A stretch of 64,000 nucleotides of DNA from Pseudobdellovibrionaceae bacterium (GTDB lineage: Bacteria > Bdellovibrionota > Bdellovibrionia > Bdellovibrionales > Bdellovibrionaceae): NCBI GenBank assembly GCA_022843825.1, contig JALHMX010000004.1, positions 1 to 64,000 of the forward strand. Direction: 5' to 3'. Shown piece after piece: positions 34,003 through 44,362 of the stretch (positions are counted from its first letter, which is position 1; each line of letters starts with the position of its first letter). Position numbers and translations under genes: made by a program. The notes below the pieces were generated by a model. That model ran no database searches and was not told where the DNA came from. It saw only the letters and a program-made list of their open reading frames with translations.

Positions 34003-35988
34003 TTAGTCATTGATCTCTTCGACTTTTATTTTTGGAGGGATCACTTTGCTCCCTGGTTTCTTGGCAGCAGCCTCAACGATGCCTGGATGATATTTTTTAT
34101 AATAGGCTTCGACCACATCGCGCACTATCGGTGCTGCAGCGGTATTACCACTACAGCCATGAAGTGCTAACACGGCGACGACAATTTCTGGATTGTCCCA
34201 GGGAGCCCAAGCTATATACCACCCATGATGTCTGCTTTGCATAGGTCGTTCTTTGCAACTGGTGTAAATTTGATCGGCGGAAAAATTTTGGACTTGTGCA
34301 GTTCCTGTTTTACCGGCCATTTCAACTCCAGGAACTTTCCAGTGACGAGCAGTCCCTGTTGACCCATTAGCAACACGTCTCATAGCTTCTTTTATAATTT
34401 TAAAATTTTTAGGCTCAATATGAGCTCCACTATTTTGAGGTTGAGATACATCGCGAACTATTGATGGAAATTGTTCCAACAAAGTATTTCCTTCGTTGTC
34501 TGTGACTTTTTTGATGAGCATGGGACGCACAACTTTTCCTTCAGTAGCAATAGCATTGTATGCTACGGCCATTTGCAACGGGGTAACGGATACATAGCTT
34601 TGTCCTATGGCTACGCTCAGGTTTTCACCTGGTTGCCACTCTTCACCTCGATTATTTTTTTTCCAAACGGAATTCGGCATCAGGCCGGGTACTTCTCGTG
34701 GAAGTTCAATGCCTGTACGACTACCTAACCCAAGAAGGCTGATGTAATCATACATTTTATCAATACCCAGTTTAATGCCTAATTGGTAAAAGAAAATGTT
34801 ACTGCTTTTTTCCATGGCCGAATAAATTGTGACGTAACCGTGTCCTGCACGATTGTGATCATGATATGGACGACCACCAAAAAACATTCTGCCAGGAGAG
34901 TACACGACAGTTTTGTCAGTGATAATGCCGTCTTGCAAGGCCGCTAAACCAACGAAAGGTTTAAAGGTAGATCCCGGTGAAAAGTGATCTTGAATAGCCT
35001 TATTTCTTAAAGGCTTAAAAGGATTAGTAATCAACTGGTTCCAGGTTTTAGCAGGAATTTCTGTGGCAAAGTCATTAGGATTAAATGAAGGGGTGTTGAT
35101 CCAAGCTAAAATTTCCCCATTACTTTTCATGGCAATTAATGATCCGATTTTTTCATTTTTTTCAAAAGAATCGTAGGCTGCTGTTTGCAGGTCTTTGTCG
35201 ATAGTTAAAGTCGCGTTATTGCCATAGACGGGTTCAAGATCTCTGATTTGCTCACCATATATATTAGGAATTTTGGTGACGGTTTCTCGGCCATGGGCAT
35301 CGACTTGGATAAAGCGAACACCATCTGTCCCGCGGATCTTATCATCGAGAAGTTCTTCTAATCCACTTTTGCCAACTATGTCACCCTGATTAAACACAAC
35401 CTGTCCGGGCAGTCTTTTTTGATTCAACTGGCTGAGTTCTCGACGAGAGATTTCCCCTACATATCCCAGAAGCTGAGCTCCATTATCCTGCAGTGGATAC
35501 GCTCTAAGAATAGACTCTCGTATTTCTAAACCAGGTACAGTCATGCGCAGTTGTTTAAGACGAAACACTTCTTCTCTGGTCAAGTTCTCTTTTATTCGAA
35601 TGACTGAGAAAGGACCATTAATCTTTAAACTTCTGTTAATGCGATCGACGACTCGCTGGGGCGTATATCCCATAACGGGGCCTATAATTTTCGCAAGTTC
35701 GTTTTTGTCTGTAATGTATTGTGGAGATATTATGACTTCGAAACCGGATAAGTTTTCAACTAAAATGCCACCTTCGCGATCAAGAATAAGTCCTCTTGGA
35801 GAATAAATTTTATTTTGCTTAACTCTATTTTTTTCCGAGAAATTTCGAAGTTCAGTGCCAATAACGATTTGTAACCAAAACAAACGACTAATAAACACCA
35901 GCATGGTCAGTCCTACAAAAATATACAGGATACGATATCTGCTTTGGTACGATCGGGCCTCTTCTGGGTTACTGATATATTGACTCAT
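34003..35988 (-). CDS. mrdA: Penicillin-binding protein 2 (transpeptidase)
   Basis: 661 residues: one N-terminal membrane helix (about 22-42), the PBP dimerisation region, then the transpeptidase domain with SPGSTFKPF (SxxK nucleophile), SSN in EKSSNIFFYQLG and KTG in MAGKTGTAQ. It cross-links side-wall peptidoglycan with RodA. Overlaps mreD by 4 bp. Confidence 0.96.
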   Translation of the reverse strand: MSQYISNPEEARSYQSRYRILYIFVGLTMLVFISRLFWLQIVIGTELRNFSEKNRVKQNKIYSPRGLILDREGGILVENLSGFEVIISPQYITDKNELAKIIGPVMGYTPQRVVDRINRSLKINGPFSVIRIKENLTREEVFRLKQLRMTVPGLEIRESILRAYPLQDNGAQLLGYVGEISRRELSQLNQKRLPGQVVFNQGDIVGKSGLEELLDDKIRGTDGVRFIQVDAHGRETVTKIPNIYGEQIRDLEPVYGNNATLTIDKDLQTAAYDSFEKNEKIGSLIAMKSNGEILAWINTPSFNPNDFATEIPAKTWNQLITNPFKPLRNKAIQDHFSPGSTFKPFVGLAALQDGIITDKTVVYSPGRMFFGGRPYHDHNRAGHGYVTIYSAMEKSSNIFFYQLGIKLGIDKMYDYISLLGLGSRTGIELPREVPGLMPNSVWKKNNRGEEWQPGENLSVAIGQSYVSVTPLQMAVAYNAIATEGKVVRPMLIKKVTDNEGNTLLEQFPSIVRDVSQPQNSGAHIEPKNFKIIKEAMRRVANGSTGTARHWKVPGVEMAGKTGTAQVQNFSADQIYTSCKERPMQSRHHGWYIAWAPWDNPEIVVAVLALHGCSGNTAAAPIVRDVVEAYYKKYHPGIVEAAAKKPGSKVIPPKIKVEEIND

Positions 35989-36542
35989 GCAGTCTCACCC
36001 GCCGCTGTCGACTTAGGATTTCTCCAGCTTTCCTTGGCTGAAAAGATGTGTTCTAAAAAGTTACCGATAAAATAGATCGGCAGACTAAATAAAAAAGCCA
36101 GGCCACATTCAGTAAGACGATGTAACAAAAACACACTGGTGCCTTTGTTTTCTAAGACTGCGGAGATCATAATATATAGAACGGAAAACAACATACAGGA
36201 TACTGCCGATAATGTAGCAAATGAAAGTAGGGTTGAAGAGTTGACTCTGTTTTTTATAGTCCAAATAATTATATAAACTAAATTCAGCGTAATCCAGATC
36301 ATCATCAGCGGTGCGTAGGTATAAAAAATAAGAATGAATCCTAAAAAATAAGTGAAGAATATTCCGTGGTACAAAGGCCAGCGAATGATAATATAGACAA
36401 TCATTGTTAACCAGATGTGTGGCATCGGGAACGAACCAAACAGTGTGGGCCACACGCTGGTTTCAAAGGCGCAAATAAAAAAGAACAGCATTGTAAATGA
36501 AGCTATCTTTAAAATTAAACGCATGTGATTTTTATTGAGCAT
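35985..36542 (-). CDS. mreD: Rod-shape protein MreD
   Basis: 185 residues of five or six membrane helices, PHIWLTMIVYIIIRWPLYHGIFFTYFLGF among them. Sequence is loosely conserved, as usual for MreD; the call rests on position between mreC and mrdA and on size. Start overlaps mreC by 11 bp. Confidence 0.85.
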   Translation of the reverse strand: MLNKNHMRLILKIASFTMLFFFICAFETSVWPTLFGSFPMPHIWLTMIVYIIIRWPLYHGIFFTYFLGFILIFYTYAPLMMIWITLNLVYIIIWTIKNRVNSSTLLSFATLSAVSCMLFSVLYIMISAVLENKGTSVFLLHRLTECGLAFLFSLPIYFIGNFLEHIFSAKESWRNPKSTAAGETA

Positions 36543-37389
36543 TCAAAGAGTCCGCTGTTCTAAAAAAATCTTCTTTTTCGGTATTAGTAATAATAAAGAC
36601 CTCTTCGATTTGGTCAGAGTCCACGACCGGCTTAATATGAATAGCACGAATCGTATTATTGGAACGTTTGATGACGTCACTTACCACGGCTAGGGGAAAG
36701 CCATTAGGATAGATATTGTCTAATCCCCCAGTAACAATGACGTCACCCACGGCAATTTCATCACCTCGATCAAAATACTGTAGTGCGCCTAGGTTTTTAC
36801 CTAGGCCCTCAACTAATGCATGAGAGCGGTTTTTTTGAATAATCGCATCAGTTACGGCGTAACGATCGGTTAGAAGCATGACATGACTTGAGTGTTTCTC
36901 TGGTCTAAAAACATAACCCACAGCGCCATGAGTGGTTATGACCGCCTGTTGCTCTTTAATTCCATCTTCTGTGCCTTTGTTAATAGTTATTGTTTGGTGA
37001 TCGATCGTCAGGTCCCGGCCAATAACTTCAGCGGCGATCAATTTCATTTTAGTTTTATTTTTAAAATCGAGTAGGTTCCTTATGCGATTTAGCTCATTAA
37101 GATTTTCTTGAAACTGAGTATGAAAAGCCATGAGTTCGCTATTTTGCTGAAGCAGCTTTTCATTGTCGGATTTAATGTTAATTAAGTTTATATATTCTGC
37201 GGTAGTGCCTCGAACAGACTGACTTATTCCAGAGAAAAAAGATTGAGTTATGCTTGCCAAAAAGCTTATTGGTTGAGCAAACCATACATTTTGAGTGTGT
37301 TTTTGCTCCATGTTGATTGAAAGTAATGGCAATAATGCAATTAAAAGAACGATTATCGCTTTTCTAAAATTAAAGTTGAAAAAATTCAA
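36532..37389 (-). CDS. mreC: Rod-shape protein MreC
   Basis: 285 residues: N-terminal membrane helix (10-25), coiled coil (about 65-105), then the MreC beta domains with EVIGRDLTIDHQTITINKGTEDGI, AVITTHGAVGYVFRPEKHSSHVMLLTD and GDVIVTGGLDNIYPNGFPLAVV. It scaffolds the elongasome in the periplasm. First gene of the operon; mreB is not next to it. Confidence 0.95.
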   Translation of the reverse strand: MNFFNFNFRKAIIVLLIALLPLLSINMEQKHTQNVWFAQPISFLASITQSFFSGISQSVRGTTAEYINLINIKSDNEKLLQQNSELMAFHTQFQENLNELNRIRNLLDFKNKTKMKLIAAEVIGRDLTIDHQTITINKGTEDGIKEQQAVITTHGAVGYVFRPEKHSSHVMLLTDRYAVTDAIIQKNRSHALVEGLGKNLGALQYFDRGDEIAVGDVIVTGGLDNIYPNGFPLAVVSDVIKRSNNTIRAIHIKPVVDSDQIEEVFIITNTEKEDFFRTADSLNAQ

Positions 37390-37534
37390 AACCCCACCTC
37401 ATGTTCTATCACTTACCAGGGTAGCAAAAACGTTTTATAATTCAAGAAATATAATTAAACGCAGGTAACCTCAAAAAGCTTGAAAAAAACGGAGATCCAT
37501 GCGGAGATTGGAAGACTTTACTTAAGGAGTTGGA

Positions 37535-38593
37535 ATGTCGAAACAAAGCACCACTGGTTTTGCTGAGCAGTTACAGCGTGGATTTTCTCAGAAATTTAAC
37601 ATTAGAACCATTTTAGCGCTTATTTTATTTGGTATGATCATAGTCGTCTTCGTTTTTTCAGGAATCATGGGGCAGGGCGGAGCCAGCATGGGGACCGGCG
37701 TTGCAGCCACAGTCAATGGAGATATTATTTCCCTCAAGCAATTTCAAGATCAAGAAAACCGTGTAGCGACATACTATTCTCAAATGTTGGGTGGCCAGTT
37801 TGAAAACTTAATCCAAAGAAAGCAGTTGCAGGCTGAAGCCCTGAATCAACTTGTTGATAATTCAGTCGCTGCTCAATCGGCAGAGCGTGAGCAGATATAC
37901 GCTACTAACGTGGGTGTGCGTTTGACCATTCAAGATATGCCTTATTTTAAAAAAGAGGGCATTTTTCAGACAGATTTGTACCGCGGCGTCTTGGCCAGCA
38001 ATAATTTGTCGCCCAGCGAATTTGAAAAAATGATTCGCCAACAAATTGCCATCCAAAAGATGCGGGATATTTTTGAAGCCTCAGTTATCCTCACAAAATT
38101 AGAAAAAAATGTTGAAAATGATATGAAACGCGCAAAAATGAATTTGTTGTACTTAAAAATTTCTCCGGAAACCCAGAAAACTCCGGAAGAGGCAATTAAA
38201 TTAGCTCAAGAACTTGAAGCTGAAATGGCTAAAACCTTAGATCAAAAATCACTAGAGATTTTTTTGAATTCTAAAAATCAAAAGCTTAAGGAGACAGGTC
38301 TATTTGAAATCTCATCAGAAGTTGTACCGGTTATAAATTCTCCAGGTGTTTATAAGGCAGCGCTGGATCTGACGGCTGATAAGCCTGTAGCAAAAAACTT
38401 AGTTAAAGAGGGCGACAGTCATTATTTAGTCATACTTAAAAGCAAAATTTTTGAGCCGACAGCGAATGTTAAAGAAGATCCTAAAAAAATTGAGATGCTT
38501 GATAAGCAAAAATCCTATGTGCAATATCAGCAATGGTTGGAAAACAACAAACAGATTTTTACCATCAATCGTAATCCACAATTAATTCAGTAA
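37535..38593 (+). CDS. Membrane-anchored SurA_N/PpiD-like chaperone without PPIase domain
   Basis: 352 residues: cytosolic start, one membrane helix (24-45), then a SurA_N-like helical domain (ATVNGDIISLKQFQDQENR; VDNSVAAQSAEREQI; FEKMIRQQIAIQKMRDIFEA). The region where PpiD has its parvulin domain is short and lacks recognisable parvulin motifs. It may be a holdase for exported proteins. AAGGAG lies 6 bp upstream. Confidence 0.78.
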   Translation: MSKQSTTGFAEQLQRGFSQKFNIRTILALILFGMIIVVFVFSGIMGQGGASMGTGVAATVNGDIISLKQFQDQENRVATYYSQMLGGQFENLIQRKQLQAEALNQLVDNSVAAQSAEREQIYATNVGVRLTIQDMPYFKKEGIFQTDLYRGVLASNNLSPSEFEKMIRQQIAIQKMRDIFEASVILTKLEKNVENDMKRAKMNLLYLKISPETQKTPEEAIKLAQELEAEMAKTLDQKSLEIFLNSKNQKLKETGLFEISSEVVPVINSPGVYKAALDLTADKPVAKNLVKEGDSHYLVILKSKIFEPTANVKEDPKKIEMLDKQKSYVQYQQWLENNKQIFTINRNPQLIQ

Positions 38594-38600
38594 TTTGGCA

Positions 38601-39518
38601 TTAATCAGTCTTGGTTTCAAACGGCAGCGTCTGACGAGCTGCCTTTCGTCCTGGATTTAATTGATAGTGATGAGCACAGTTTTTAGAGCAGGTATCTTTT
38701 TTCCAATTAAGCTTTACACAGTCTTCACAAATCAGCATAGAGGTATCGCACCGTTTACAGTCAATTGGAGTTTTGCCGGGCTGTCCACAGTGTGGACAAA
38801 GTTTATATTGCTTTGAGGGTTTTAGGGTTTGGTCTACAGCTACGCGATGGTCGAATACAAAACACTCACCTTCAAATTTATCGTTAGGCTTCTCTTTAAG
38901 GTAGTTTAAAATACCGCCATCAAGCTGATAAACTTGTGAATAGCCTTTTGCTTGAAGCTCTAAGATTCCTTTTTCACAGCGGATGCCGCCGGTGCAAAAG
39001 ATCAGGACCTTCTGATCTTTTTTGATGTTTTGTCGTTCCATGTATTGTGGAAACTCAGTGAATTTTTCGGTATTAGGATTTAAGGCTCCCTTAAAGGTCC
39101 CGATTTTGTATTCATACCAGTTACGGGTGTCAATTATGACTGGATTTTCACTATCAATGAGTTTATTCCATTCCTCTGGTGAGAGATGATGATTCTTGTC
39201 GCTAGTAGGCCGAAGTTCAGCGCGACCAGATGTAACTATTTCCGGTCTAAGTTTTACGACAAATCGACGAAATGGAGTATGATCAGATTCAGAATCCTTA
39301 AAATTAAGAGATTCCAAATTAAAATATTTCAAGATAGATTTCTTATAGATATTAAGTTGATCCAAAGACTTATTAGATATAGTCGAGTTAAAGCCTTCAG
39401 AAGCTAAAACAACTAAGCCTCGAGTCTGTGTTTCGTCTGCTAGTTGTATAAAAAATTCTTTGGTTTTTTCGATGTCGACGATCTCAATGAACTTATAATA
39501 GGCTGTAATATGATGCAC
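38601..39518 (-). CDS. trhO: tRNA uridine(34) hydroxylase TrhO (rhodanese family)
   Basis: 305 residues from GTG 39518, chosen for AGGAG upstream; a longer frame to 39557 has no such site. Layout: N-terminal UPF0176 domain (LASEGFNSTIS), rhodanese domain with active Cys in IFCTGGIRCEKG, and a Cys-rich tail (CPHCGQPGKTPIDCKRC, CEDC) that binds metal. It makes 5-hydroxyuridine at the tRNA wobble position. Confidence 0.92.
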   Translation of the reverse strand: MHHITAYYKFIEIVDIEKTKEFFIQLADETQTRGLVVLASEGFNSTISNKSLDQLNIYKKSILKYFNLESLNFKDSESDHTPFRRFVVKLRPEIVTSGRAELRPTSDKNHHLSPEEWNKLIDSENPVIIDTRNWYEYKIGTFKGALNPNTEKFTEFPQYMERQNIKKDQKVLIFCTGGIRCEKGILELQAKGYSQVYQLDGGILNYLKEKPNDKFEGECFVFDHRVAVDQTLKPSKQYKLCPHCGQPGKTPIDCKRCDTSMLICEDCVKLNWKKDTCSKNCAHHYQLNPGRKAARQTLPFETKTD

Positions 39519-39618
39519 AAAATCTCCTAAAGTTGTCAGCTTGTGGCTACAAACCACATTGAGCTTATTTGATTTTATTCTACTTCTCTCAACGCTTTTT
39601 AGATGCTAAGTTGCGAAT

Positions 39619-41256
39619 ATGTCAACAGCTATTCCTTCTACCCTAACAGCCGGCCCATTAGTTAGTCCTCAGGATCAAACAGAGATTCAACGACGTCGCA
39701 CGTTTGCAATTATTTCGCATCCTGATGCGGGGAAAACCACACTTACCGAAAAGCTTCTTTATCATGGAGGAGTTATTCATGAAACTGGCGAGGTCAAAGG
39801 TAAGTCAGGGACCAAAGCAGTGACTTCAGATTGGATGGAGCTTGAACGTCAAAAAGGAATTTCAATCACATCCAGTGTAATGACTTTCGACTATAATCAA
39901 CTAAGAATTAATTTATTGGATACGCCAGGACACAAGGACTTCTCTGAGGACACTTATCGTGTTTTGATGGCGGTTGAAAGTGCCTGCATGCTTATCGACG
40001 TGGCCAAGGGTGTAGAGGAACGTACTAAAAAGTTATACGACGTGTGTAGATTAAGAAATATTCCCATTTTTACTTTTGTTAATAAGTTAGATCGCGAAGG
40101 AAAAGATCCACTTACTTTGATAGATGAAATTGAAAAAACTTTAAATATGCAGTGCTACCCAGTTACCTGGCCGCTGGGAATTGGTCAGAGATTTAAAGGA
40201 ATTTATAATCGGTTAACTAAAAAAGTACTTTTTTATAATCAACGCCGAGAAGATGACTCTTTCGAAGAGTTTGATTTTTCTGGCCCGCAGGATCCCATTC
40301 TAGAAAAATATCTAGATCATGAAACTGTTCAGCAAGTTCGAGATGAACTTGAACTGATTGAAAGTGCGCTACCGCCCTTTGATGTGCAGGATTTCTTAGA
40401 TGGAAAAATTAGCCCAGTGACTTTTGGTTCCGCTAAGCAAAACTTTGGAGTAAACACCTTTCTTGATTTTTTCACTCAGTATGCTCCTCCACCTTGCGCG
40501 CGCATGACGCTGAAAAATGAAACTATTACGCCATTGTCCCAGAATTTCTCAGGCTTCGTCTTTAAGATTCAAGCTAACATGGATAAGCGTCACCGAGATC
40601 GCATCGCGTTCTTAAGAATTTGTTCAGGAAAATTTGAGCGAGGGATGAAAGTGCAACATGCACGCCTGCAAAAAGAATTGCGACTTTCATATTCAAGCCA
40701 ATTTGTAGCGGCAGATAAAGAGACTGTCGACATCGCCTATGCAGGGGATATCGTAGGAGTAGGGGATACCGGGAATTTTGCTATTGGTGATACCGTCTCT
40801 TCGAATGGCAAAGTAGCCTATGAAGATATTCCTAAGTTTGCTCCAGAGTTATTTGCAAAACTTTCGGTACGAGATGCCTTAAGAAGAACGAAAATGAATG
40901 AAGCCTTAAAGCATTTATCTGAAGAAGGCGCAATTCAACTTTTTGTCGATCCAATTATTGGTCATCAAGAATACATTGTCGGTGTAGTTGGTGAACTTCA
41001 GTTTGAAGTTCTGCAGCATCGTTTAATGGATGAGTATAATATCGAAGTAAAAATGACACGTCTTGGGTTTTCGGTGGCGCGGTGGCCTCGCAATTCAGAG
41101 GGAAAAGCCGTCCATCAGTTGAAAGGTAATTTTAATCTATTCGTGGATATGATCGAACAACCGGTTATTCTGTTGAACCAAGAGTGGGATCTTAATTGGG
41201 CTCAAAAAGAAAATCCAGATGTTGTATTTGCAACCAGTATATCGAGGGCTCGTTAA
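39619..41256 (+). CDS. prfC: Peptide chain release factor 3
   Basis: 545 residues. GTPase with P-loop SHPDAGKTTLTEK, switch II DTPGHKDFSEDTYR, G4 NKLDREG, then RF3 domains II and III (FSGFVFKIQANMDKRHRDRIAFLRICSG). RF3 recycles RF1/RF2 after termination. Its stop overlaps the next start by one base (TAATG). Confidence 0.97.
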   Translation: MSTAIPSTLTAGPLVSPQDQTEIQRRRTFAIISHPDAGKTTLTEKLLYHGGVIHETGEVKGKSGTKAVTSDWMELERQKGISITSSVMTFDYNQLRINLLDTPGHKDFSEDTYRVLMAVESACMLIDVAKGVEERTKKLYDVCRLRNIPIFTFVNKLDREGKDPLTLIDEIEKTLNMQCYPVTWPLGIGQRFKGIYNRLTKKVLFYNQRREDDSFEEFDFSGPQDPILEKYLDHETVQQVRDELELIESALPPFDVQDFLDGKISPVTFGSAKQNFGVNTFLDFFTQYAPPPCARMTLKNETITPLSQNFSGFVFKIQANMDKRHRDRIAFLRICSGKFERGMKVQHARLQKELRLSYSSQFVAADKETVDIAYAGDIVGVGDTGNFAIGDTVSSNGKVAYEDIPKFAPELFAKLSVRDALRRTKMNEALKHLSEEGAIQLFVDPIIGHQEYIVGVVGELQFEVLQHRLMDEYNIEVKMTRLGFSVARWPRNSEGKAVHQLKGNFNLFVDMIEQPVILLNQEWDLNWAQKENPDVVFATSISRAR

Positions 41257-42128
41257 TGAATGCCTTAGAAGTAAAAAACCTTAAAAAAACTTTTCAATCC
41301 AAAGATACCCGAACCGCCTTAATTGTTGAGGCGCTAAAGGGTGTAAGTTTTGAAATCAAGCATGGAGAAATATTTGGTTTGCTGGGTCCTAATGGTGCAG
41401 GTAAAACGACTTTAATTAATTCTATAACCACGTTAGAGCAACCCACATCGGGAGATGTTTTTGTCTTTGGGGAAAGTGTTCTTAAGAATCCACAGTTTAC
41501 TAAAAAGCAAATAGGCGTAGTTCATCAGGAAGTCATCAATACAGGTTTTTTTGATGTTGATGAAATTCTGCATTTTCAGTCGGGATTTTATGGGATTAAA
41601 AATAATCATGAACGAATTGACTATCTTTTGGCTAAGCTTTCTTTAGCTGCTCACAAACATAAAAAAGTAAAACAACTTTCTGGCGGCATGAAGCGTCGTC
41701 TGATGATAGCAAAAGCTTTGGTGCATTCCCCTCGATTATTATTACTGGACGAACCCACAGCCGGCGTAGATGTAGAACTTCGCGAATCACTTTGGAAATT
41801 TGTATTGGAGTTAAAAAACTCCGGTGTATCTATTTTGCTGACCACGCACTATTTAGAGGAAGCAGAAAAACTGTGCGACCGCGTGGGTATAATTAACAAA
41901 GGGCAACTTGTGTATGTCGGACAACCTACTGAAGTAATTTCAAAATATTCAACTAAAAAAATTAACGTTAGAACCAATGATGGCAAAACTTATAGCTTTA
42001 TTGATAGTGCGGCGAAGCCCATTCAGGAAATCTTAAAGGAACATAAAATTTCTTTTTCTGATGTGGCAGATATTCGAATTGAAGAGGGTAAGTTGGAAGA
42101 GGCCTTTACTAAAATGGTGAATTTATGA
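41256..42128 (+). CDS. ABC transporter ATP-binding protein
   Basis: 290 residues from ATG 41256. Walker A GPNGAGKTT, signature LSGGMKRR, Walker B LLLLDEPTAGVDVE and the His switch TTHYLEEAE are intact; the tail contains a regulatory domain typical of ABC-2 type (drug, polysaccharide, NodI-like) exporters. It pairs with the permease that overlaps its stop by 4 bp. Confidence 0.93.
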   Translation: MNALEVKNLKKTFQSKDTRTALIVEALKGVSFEIKHGEIFGLLGPNGAGKTTLINSITTLEQPTSGDVFVFGESVLKNPQFTKKQIGVVHQEVINTGFFDVDEILHFQSGFYGIKNNHERIDYLLAKLSLAAHKHKKVKQLSGGMKRRLMIAKALVHSPRLLLLDEPTAGVDVELRESLWKFVLELKNSGVSILLTTHYLEEAEKLCDRVGIINKGQLVYVGQPTEVISKYSTKKINVRTNDGKTYSFIDSAAKPIQEILKEHKISFSDVADIRIEEGKLEEAFTKMVNL

Positions 42129-42898
42129 TTCCATTTTTAACACTTATACAACGAGAAATTTCGCGCTTTTTTAAAGTGATTATTCAAACTGTTTTAAGTC
42201 CTATTCTGAACTCCTTCTTATATCTTTTAATTTTTGGGGTATCCTTAGGTTCTTCAATTCAAATGGGAAGTGGTAATAATTATTTGGCGTTTCTGATTCC
42301 AGGTTTAGTGGTTATGGGGCTTATTAACAATGCCTTTCAAAATTCATCATCGTCCATTATTACATCGAAGTTTTCAGGTGACATCGAGGACATCAGAGTG
42401 GCTCCAATCACTCACAGTCAAATTGTATGGGCTATGGGAATTGGCGGAGTATTTCGAGGATCACTGGTGGGACTTATTACATTTATCGTTGGAGAAATTT
42501 TCTATTATGTTCAAAACGGGGAACTGTTATCTATCGCGCATCCTTTTCTGATGCTTTTCTTTACTTTGACCGGTGGATTTATTTTTTCATTTTGCGGGAT
42601 TTTTGTAGCGTTTATAGCTAAAACTTTTGATCAACTGAGCGCCTTCACATCATTTATTTTACTTCCACTAACCTACTTAGGTGGAGTGTTTATTTCTACA
42701 GATAACTTAAATCCATTTTTTAAAGCCCTGTCGCATGCAAATCCTTTATTTTATCTGATCAATGGCTTTCGGTACTCTGTTTTAGGGCATTCAGATGTAG
42801 AGATTCTTGTGGCTATAATTACAACTTTAGTAGCAACTGTGGTTACATTTTTCATGGCGCGATTTGCCTTACTTAGGGGCTCATACAGTAGGTGGTAA
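42125..42898 (+). CDS. ABC-2 type transporter permease
   Basis: 257 residues, six membrane helices, with LIFGVSLGSSIQMGSGNNYLAFLIPGLVVMGLINNAFQNSSSSI and DIEDIRVAPITHSQIV, the ABC-2 signature region, and PLTYLGGVFISTDNL. Exports an unknown substrate using the preceding ATPase. ffh begins 2 bp after its stop. Confidence 0.92.
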   Translation: MIPFLTLIQREISRFFKVIIQTVLSPILNSFLYLLIFGVSLGSSIQMGSGNNYLAFLIPGLVVMGLINNAFQNSSSSIITSKFSGDIEDIRVAPITHSQIVWAMGIGGVFRGSLVGLITFIVGEIFYYVQNGELLSIAHPFLMLFFTLTGGFIFSFCGIFVAFIAKTFDQLSAFTSFILLPLTYLGGVFISTDNLNPFFKALSHANPLFYLINGFRYSVLGHSDVEILVAIITTLVATVVTFFMARFALLRGSYSRW

Positions 42899-42899
42899 T

Positions 42900-44273
42900 A
42901 TGATATTTGAAGGTTTATCAGACAAAATTTTAGGTTCGATTAAAAAATTAAAAGGGCAACATAAAATTTCAGAATCGAATATTGAAGATGCGATTAAGGA
43001 AATTCGATTAAGTCTGCTTGAGGCTGACGTTCATTTTAAAGTCGTAAAATCATTTGTTGATCGCGTAAAGGCTAAAGCTCTGGGCGCTGAGGTCTTAAAA
43101 GATGTAAATCCCGGACAAATGTTTGTTAAAATTGTACACGATGAGTTAGTTCAAACGCTTGGTGGTGGCGCTGTTGATATTAATGTTCGCGAAAACCCAT
43201 CGGTGATCATGATGGTTGGTTTGCAAGGGGTGGGAAAGACAACCACGACTGCGAAATTGGGTTTATATTTACGTCAAAAGCTGGGAAAAAAAGTGGGGTT
43301 TGTACCGGTAGACGTTTATCGTCCGGCTGCCATAGAGCAACTTCAGACTTTAGCTAAACAAAATAATTTTTTATGCTATCCGTCCACCGTCAATGAAAAG
43401 CCTCCGGAAATTTTAAAAAAGGCATTGAGCTGGGCGCAAACGGAAATGATCGATGTTTTGCTGGTGGATACTGCAGGCCGTTTGCAAATAGATACAGAGT
43501 TAATGCAAGAGCTTGAGGACTTGAAGAAGGTCATAACTCCTACAGAGGTGTTATTAGTTGCTGATGCCATGCTGGGACAGCAATCGGTCACGGTGGCAGA
43601 AACCTTCCATGCTAAGATGAATCTAACGGGTTTGGTCTTAACTAAGGTTGACGGCGATGCGCGCGGAGGGGCTGCGCTGTCTATTCGCGAAGTCACGGGC
43701 GTTCCTATTAAATTTCTTGGTGTGGGTGAAAAAGTTTCCGCTTTAGAGGTCTTTCATCCTGATCGGTTAGCGGGGCGAATTTTAGATATGGGGGACGTGC
43801 TTTCCTTAGTCGAAAAAGCTCAAGATGTTATTGACGTCAAAGAAGCTGAACAGTCGGCTAAGAAAATGATGAGCAACAAGTTTACACTGGAAGATTTTTT
43901 AGCTCAGATTCAACAACTTAAGAAGCTAGGAGGCTTCGAATCGATGCTGAAGTTTTTACCGGGAATGGGTAATATTTCGAAGCAACTTAAGACGATGACC
44001 CCTCCGGATAATGAAATTAAGAAGATTGAGGCCATCATTCGATCCATGACAATTCAGGAAAGAAATGACCACAAAATACTGAATGGCTCAAGGCGTCAAA
44101 GGATCGCTTTAGGCAGTGGTACCCAGGTTCAAGATGTTAATAAGCTGGTTAAGCAATTTGAAGAGGCCAAGAAAATGATGTCGGGAATGATGTCCGGGCT
44201 GGGGCGAGGGGGCCCTGGTGGTAAAAAAGGTCGTCCGGGCTTCGGTGGTGGGGGCATGAAATTCCCCTTTTGA
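42900..44273 (+). CDS. ffh: Signal recognition particle protein Ffh
   Basis: 457 residues from ATG 42900. NG domain: GLQGVGKTTTTAKLG, DTAGRLQID, TKVDGDARGG. The M domain follows with FLPGMGNISKQLK and the RNA-binding ...IIRSMTIQERNDHKILNGSRRQRIALGSG, then a Gly/Met-rich end (MMSGMMSGLGRGGPGG). It targets membrane proteins with 4.5S RNA. Leads into the rpsP chain. Confidence 0.97.
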   Translation: MIFEGLSDKILGSIKKLKGQHKISESNIEDAIKEIRLSLLEADVHFKVVKSFVDRVKAKALGAEVLKDVNPGQMFVKIVHDELVQTLGGGAVDINVRENPSVIMMVGLQGVGKTTTTAKLGLYLRQKLGKKVGFVPVDVYRPAAIEQLQTLAKQNNFLCYPSTVNEKPPEILKKALSWAQTEMIDVLLVDTAGRLQIDTELMQELEDLKKVITPTEVLLVADAMLGQQSVTVAETFHAKMNLTGLVLTKVDGDARGGAALSIREVTGVPIKFLGVGEKVSALEVFHPDRLAGRILDMGDVLSLVEKAQDVIDVKEAEQSAKKMMSNKFTLEDFLAQIQQLKKLGGFESMLKFLPGMGNISKQLKTMTPPDNEIKKIEAIIRSMTIQERNDHKILNGSRRQRIALGSGTQVQDVNKLVKQFEEAKKMMSGMMSGLGRGGPGGKKGRPGFGGGGMKFPF

Positions 44274-44362
44274 GTGATAATTTTATTAATTTTTATTGAT
44301 CTTGAATACTTTAAGATATAAAAACAGTGTCTTTGGAATAGATTATAAGGAAGGGCCTTAAA

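Noticed and set aside
36892-37074. Several frames of 60 or more codons antisense to long genes
   Set aside because: They lie wholly inside well-supported genes (such as mreC, mrdA, lptD), lack family signs and ribosome sites, and follow from codon structure of the true gene.
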